From contig NZ_WMKZ01000004.1 of the NCBI RefSeq assembly GCF_019024285.1, positions 62,001-126,000 on the forward strand: a stretch of DNA of 64,000 bases, given 5' to 3'. Positions 60,322 to 64,000 of the stretch are shown here, piece after piece. The DNA comes from Alkalihalobacterium elongatum. Its GTDB lineage: Bacteria; Bacillota; Bacilli; Bacillales; Bacillaceae_F. The position numbers were made by a program, and so were the translations under genes. A model generated the notes under the pieces. That model was not told where the DNA came from. It was given only the letters and a program-made list of their open reading frames with translations, and searched no databases. The first letter of the stretch is position 1, and the number at the start of each line of letters is the position of its first letter.

Positions 60322-62025
60322 TTAACTCGATTTTTTCACTTTATCGTTCTGCTTATTTTCTTCTTCCTCAACTAGAACTCGACGTAAAACCTTACCTACC
60401 ATTGTCTTTGGTAATTCTTTACGGAACTCATATTGTCTCGGTATTTTGTAAGCTGCTAATTGCGAGCGACAGAATTTATCAAGCTCTTTTTCTGAAACAG
60501 ATGCTCCTTCTTTTAAAACAACGAATGCTTTAACTGTTTCTCCGCGATATGGATCTGGTACTCCGATGATAACTGCCTCTTGAATCGCTTCATGCTCGAA
60601 TAGCACTTCTTCAATCTCGCGCGGATAGATATTAAACCCACCTGCGATAATCATATCTTTCTTACGATCAACGATAAAGAAATAGCCGTCTTCATCCATA
60701 TAACCCATATCTCCTGTTAATAACCAATCTTCATAAAAAGTCGCTTGTGTGTCTTCAGGACGATTCCAGTACCCCTTCATTACTTGAGGAGCGCGGACAG
60801 CAAGTTCACCTACTTCACCAGGCTTAGCGACTTCTCCTGGTTCAATAAAAATTGCTGCTTCAGTATCAGGCCAAGGTAAACCGATACTTCCTCCACGTCT
60901 TTCCTCCCAAATTGGATTACAATGGGTAACTGGAGATGCTTCAGTTAGTCCGTATCCTTCTACTAACTTTCCACCTGTTAACTCCTCAAATTTTGTTTGA
61001 ACTTCAGCTGGTAATGAAGAAGAACCACTAATACACGCTTCGATTGATGATAGATTATACTTTCCGATATCAGGATGGTTAATTAATCCGATATACATTG
61101 TTGGTGCACCAGGGAAAATTGTAATTTTATGCTTATCAATGATTTGTAAAATCTCTTTAGGGTCAAACTTTGGAACAATAAACATTTGTGAGCCCGTCAT
61201 GATAGATAAGTTCATTGAGACTGTCATTCCATAAACATGGAAAAATGGTAGTGCTGCAAGTGTACGGTTTTCCTTATTGCTCAGCTTATACATCCAATGG
61301 AAACATTGAGTAGTATTTGCTACTAAATTTCGGTGTGTAAGCATGACTCCTTTAGCTAAGCCTGTTGTACCTCCCGTATATTGTAACAGCGCAAGATCTT
61401 CTTTTGGATCTACTTCTACATTTGGTGCTTCATCTCGGCCTTTAGTAAGGAAGGATACAAACTTCACAGTCGTTTGATTATATGCAACTTCAGGTTTGAA
61501 ACCGTAATTCTTTTTTTGAATAAATGGATATACTAAATTTTTTGGAAATGGTAAATAGTCTTTGATAGCGGTTACAATTATCTTTTCAACTTTCGTATTC
61601 TCCTTTACTTTCATTACTCGTGAGTAGAGTAAATCTAAGCAAAGAATAATTCTTGCCCCAGAGTCTGCTAATTGATGTTCTAACTCTCTCTCAACGTAAA
61701 GAGGGTTTGTTTGAACAACAACTCCACCTGCGATTAACGTACCATAGTAAGCAATTACAGCTTGCGGACAGTTTGGGAGCATAATTGAAACTCGATCACC
61801 CTTTTGCAAGCCAGAGTCAATAAGGGCATTGGCAAACTTACATGAGGATTTATACAATTGTTCGTATGTCATTTGTTTACCAAAAAAATATGTAGCATAT
61901 TTTGATGGGGTTCTTTCGTACGTATCTTTCAGAAGACCATGTAATGTTTGATCTTCATAGTTAATCGTTTGAGGGACTTCTTTAGGATATTTATTATGCC
62001 ATTTCATTTCAGTAACAGTTGCCAA
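60322..62025 (-). CDS. lcfA: Long-chain fatty acid-CoA ligase
   Basis: The enzyme activates long-chain fatty acids to acyl-CoA through an acyl-adenylate. The AMP-binding motif is YTGGTTGLAKGVMLTH near residue 216. VEGYGLTEASPVTH, TGDMGYMDEDGYFFIVDRKKD and the C-terminal lysine region KTMVGKVLRR complete the domain. Length 567 aa. The start is TTG with AAGGAGG 7-8 nt upstream. A FadR-type operator overlaps its promoter. Confidence 0.95.
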   Translation of the reverse strand: MATVTEMKWHNKYPKEVPQTINYEDQTLHGLLKDTYERTPSKYATYFFGKQMTYEQLYKSSCKFANALIDSGLQKGDRVSIMLPNCPQAVIAYYGTLIAGGVVVQTNPLYVERELEHQLADSGARIILCLDLLYSRVMKVKENTKVEKIIVTAIKDYLPFPKNLVYPFIQKKNYGFKPEVAYNQTTVKFVSFLTKGRDEAPNVEVDPKEDLALLQYTGGTTGLAKGVMLTHRNLVANTTQCFHWMYKLSNKENRTLAALPFFHVYGMTVSMNLSIMTGSQMFIVPKFDPKEILQIIDKHKITIFPGAPTMYIGLINHPDIGKYNLSSIEACISGSSSLPAEVQTKFEELTGGKLVEGYGLTEASPVTHCNPIWEERRGGSIGLPWPDTEAAIFIEPGEVAKPGEVGELAVRAPQVMKGYWNRPEDTQATFYEDWLLTGDMGYMDEDGYFFIVDRKKDMIIAGGFNIYPREIEEVLFEHEAIQEAVIIGVPDPYRGETVKAFVVLKEGASVSEKELDKFCRSQLAAYKIPRQYEFRKELPKTMVGKVLRRVLVEEEENKQNDKVKKSS

Positions 62026-62083
62026 GATAATTCCTCCTTAAGTCTCTCCTTTTCCTACAATAATTCATTCTCTCCTAACGACT

Positions 62084-62108
62084 ATTGTACTGAATGTTCG
62101 TTCATTTT
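62084..62108 (-). promoter_or_regulatory. Promoter and FadR-type operator of lcfA
   Basis: Minus-strand -10 TACAAT (62084-62089) with a weak TTTTAA -35. Between them the palindromic AATGAACGAACATTCA (operator 62091-62108) matches the FadR consensus in its two half-sites with several central and edge mismatches. FadR would compete directly with RNA polymerase here. Confidence 0.6.
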
Positions 62109-62325
62109 AAAATAGTTTTTTTGAAAATTTTTTGAATTTTTTTATATAAAAATAGTTATTTGTATACTTCCAATGCTTCTTTTAGTAGAATTTTGGGGTA
62201 TCTAGAATAAATTACCTCCTCCTCGTATTACTGATTTCAAAAAATCATTTTGTGAAAATAACTTTTTCACAAGTTGGACTGAAGATCAAGCATCATTCAT
62301 ATCCATTAAAATAGTTTCCCAAAAT

Positions 62326-62357
62326 GAAAAAAGTGGCCGCTCTCTGGCAGCCACTTT
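62326..62357 (-). terminator. Terminator after the second acyl-CoA ligase
   Basis: Stem AAAGTGGCTGC / GCGGCCACTTT with one mismatch and a 6-nt loop, followed by T on the minus strand, 6 nt after the stop. Confidence 0.88.
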
Positions 62358-62362
62358 ACAAC

Positions 62363-64000
62363 TTATGATGTTTGCTGTGTATCCTCATTCGATTTTTCTT
62401 CTAGTTTAGCTTTTTCTTCATCAACGAGAACTCGCCTTAGGATTTTACCTATTAACGTCTTTGGTAATTCTTTTCTAAATTCATACAGTTTAGGAACTTT
62501 ATATGCAGCTAAATGTTCACGGCAATACTTATCAAGCTCTTCTTCTGTCAAACTCGCTCCTTCTTTCAATACGACAAATGCTTTGACCGTTTCACCACGA
62601 TACGGATCAGGTACACCAATGACAACAGCTTCTTGGATTTTTTCATGTTCGTATAAAACCTCCTCTATTTCTCGAGGATATATATTAAATCCGCCAGCGA
62701 TGATCATATCCTTTTTACGGTCTACGACATAGAAATATCCGTCTTCATCCATATAGCCCATATCTCCAGTTAGGAACCAGTCTTCTTTAAACGTTGAAGC
62801 TGTTGCTTCTGGTCGGTTCCAATAACCTTTCATTACTTGCGGACCACGGACCATAATTTCTCCTACTTCACCTGGTCCTGCGATTTCACCCGTTTCTGCA
62901 GATAAAACGGCTGCCTCAGTGTCTGGCCATGGAATACCAATACTTCCTTCCTTACGTTTCCCCCAAATCGGTGTTGCAATAGCTACTGGAGATGTTTCAG
63001 TTAACCCGTACCCTTCAACGAGCTTTCCACCCGATAGTTTTTCAAATTTTTGTTGAACTTCAAGTGGTAATGGAGCAGCCCCACTAAGACAAACTTCAAT
63101 AGATGAGAGATCATAATTTTGAATTTCAGGATTATTGATAAGTGCCACATACATTGTTGGTGCACCTGGAAACATCGTAACCTTTTGTTTTTCAATCGTT
63201 TTTAATACATCTTTTGGATCGAACTTTGGAAGAACAATCATTTTAGATTGATACATTATCGATACGTTCATAATTACAGTCATTCCGTAAACATGAAAGA
63301 ACGGGAGTGCAGCAAGAACACGTTCTTCTCCTTTTTTCATCTTATACATCCAATGTAAGCATTGTGTTGTATTTACAACTAAATTATGGTGAGTCAGCAT
63401 AACTCCTTTAGCTACACCTGTTGTTCCTCCAGTATATTGTAATAATGCCAAGTCTTCTTTAGGTGAAACTTTTGTATCCAGTTCCTTTTCTGATCCTGCC
63501 TTAAGAAACTCAGCAAAGTTAATTGTCTTTGAATCGTATGAAATATTAACTGATATACCTGTGTTTTTCTTTTGGATAAAAGGATAAATTAAATTTTTTG
63601 GAAAAGGTAAATAATCCTTAATACCTGTTACGATAACATGTTCAAGGTTAGTTTTATTACGTACTTTCGCCACACGAGGATAAACTAAATCAAGACAAAC
63701 CATGACTTTTGCGCCAGAGTCATTTAACTGATGTTCAATTTCCCGCTCTACATAAAGTGGGTTGGTTTGGACTACTATCGCCCCTGCCATGAGCGCTCCA
63801 TAATAACAGATGACGGACTGCGGAGTATTTGCAAGCATTATGGCAACTCGATCACCTTTTTTTATTCCAAGGCTTTGTAACTGATTTCCGAACTTTTTTG
63901 CTAACGTATAAAGTTCTTGGTAAGACAATTCTTTTCCAATAAAGTGGATCGCCTTTTTATCGGGAACCTGCTCTGCAGCTTCTTTCAAAAAAGATTGAAG
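62363..64000 (-). CDS. Second long-chain fatty acid-CoA ligase, partial (5' end outside window)
   Basis: The frame is open to the right edge, so the start codon lies beyond the window and 545 codons are seen. It is a close paralogue of the adjacent lcfA: the same YTGGTTGVAKGVMLTH, FFHVYGMTV, VEGYGLTETSPVA and DGYFYVVDRKKDMIIAGG blocks occur in the same order. The C-terminus ends KLEEKSNEDTQQTS, unlike the neighbour. The pair is a tandem duplication of acyl-CoA synthetases, possibly with different chain-length preference. Nothing in the sequence shows which is the functional counterpart of B. subtilis LcfA. Confidence 0.94.
   Translation of the reverse strand, partial: LQSFLKEAAEQVPDKKAIHFIGKELSYQELYTLAKKFGNQLQSLGIKKGDRVAIMLANTPQSVICYYGALMAGAIVVQTNPLYVEREIEHQLNDSGAKVMVCLDLVYPRVAKVRNKTNLEHVIVTGIKDYLPFPKNLIYPFIQKKNTGISVNISYDSKTINFAEFLKAGSEKELDTKVSPKEDLALLQYTGGTTGVAKGVMLTHHNLVVNTTQCLHWMYKMKKGEERVLAALPFFHVYGMTVIMNVSIMYQSKMIVLPKFDPKDVLKTIEKQKVTMFPGAPTMYVALINNPEIQNYDLSSIEVCLSGAAPLPLEVQQKFEKLSGGKLVEGYGLTETSPVAIATPIWGKRKEGSIGIPWPDTEAAVLSAETGEIAGPGEVGEIMVRGPQVMKGYWNRPEATASTFKEDWFLTGDMGYMDEDGYFYVVDRKKDMIIAGGFNIYPREIEEVLYEHEKIQEAVVIGVPDPYRGETVKAFVVLKEGASLTEEELDKYCREHLAAYKVPKLYEFRKELPKTLIGKILRRVLVDEEKAKLEEKSNEDTQQTS

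Overview
The window comes from a low-G+C, endospore-forming member of the Bacillaceae. Sporulation and germination genes (spoVID, gerM, gerE, lonB), strong AGGAGG-type ribosome binding sites, many TTG and GTG starts, a leucine T-box, a lysine riboswitch and a GlcT antiterminator target all point there. Gene order follows the Bacillus subtilis arc from lcfA to ysxE closely, so most functions are supported by both protein motifs and position. Nearly everything is on the minus strand. Only four genes are on the plus strand: a small LiaF-like membrane protein, a degenerate nuclease-like protein, a stand-alone oxidase subunit I, and yslB.

Region by region, in window coordinates. 1-9.4 kb holds the haem operon hemA-hemX-hemC-hemD-hemB-hemL, which makes uroporphyrinogen III from glutamyl-tRNA. 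It is followed by spoVID and a partial coat-type gene, and the hemL-spoVID gap carries a 52-bp tandem repeat. 9.6-18.5 kb is a protein quality-control block: engB (ribosome assembly GTPase), lonA, lonB, clpX and tig. 18.5-31.3 kb has a ysoA-like TPR gene and the branched-chain amino acid genes ilvE-ilvD, then a leucine T-box, then ilvB-ilvN-ilvC-leuA-leuB-leuC-leuD. 31.6-32.6 kb has an unusual small protein and a tRNA-Gly/tRNA-Arg pair with its own promoter and terminator. 32.7-37.4 kb is marR(ysmB)-racE-gerM-rph-rdgB-phosphodiesterase.

37.6-44.7 kb contains an insertion relative to B. subtilis: glcT-ptsG-ptsH-ptsI, the glucose phosphotransferase system with its antitermination switch, plus a solitary haem-copper oxidase subunit I. 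44.9-49.2 kb has gerE, a thioesterase and sdhCAB (succinate dehydrogenase). 49.7-51.0 kb is a TrkH/KtrB-type potassium transporter. 51.2-55.9 kb has yslB, lysC under a lysine riboswitch, uvrC and trxA. 56.3-64 kb is fatty-acid degradation: fadR-fadB-etfB-etfA and two tandem long-chain acyl-CoA ligases, with FadR-type operators at fadR and at the first ligase.

This is mainly conserved core chromosome. I found no phage, transposase, CRISPR array or defence system. The points most worth a second look are the 52-bp tandem repeat and its extremely C-poor flank, the orphan oxidase subunit I, the nuclease-fold protein that has lost its catalytic residues, a perfect catabolite-responsive element far from any catabolic gene, a terminator-like hairpin inside the leu operon, and several perfect inverted repeats in gaps. 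Promoters and operators were found by eye, so their confidences are moderate.
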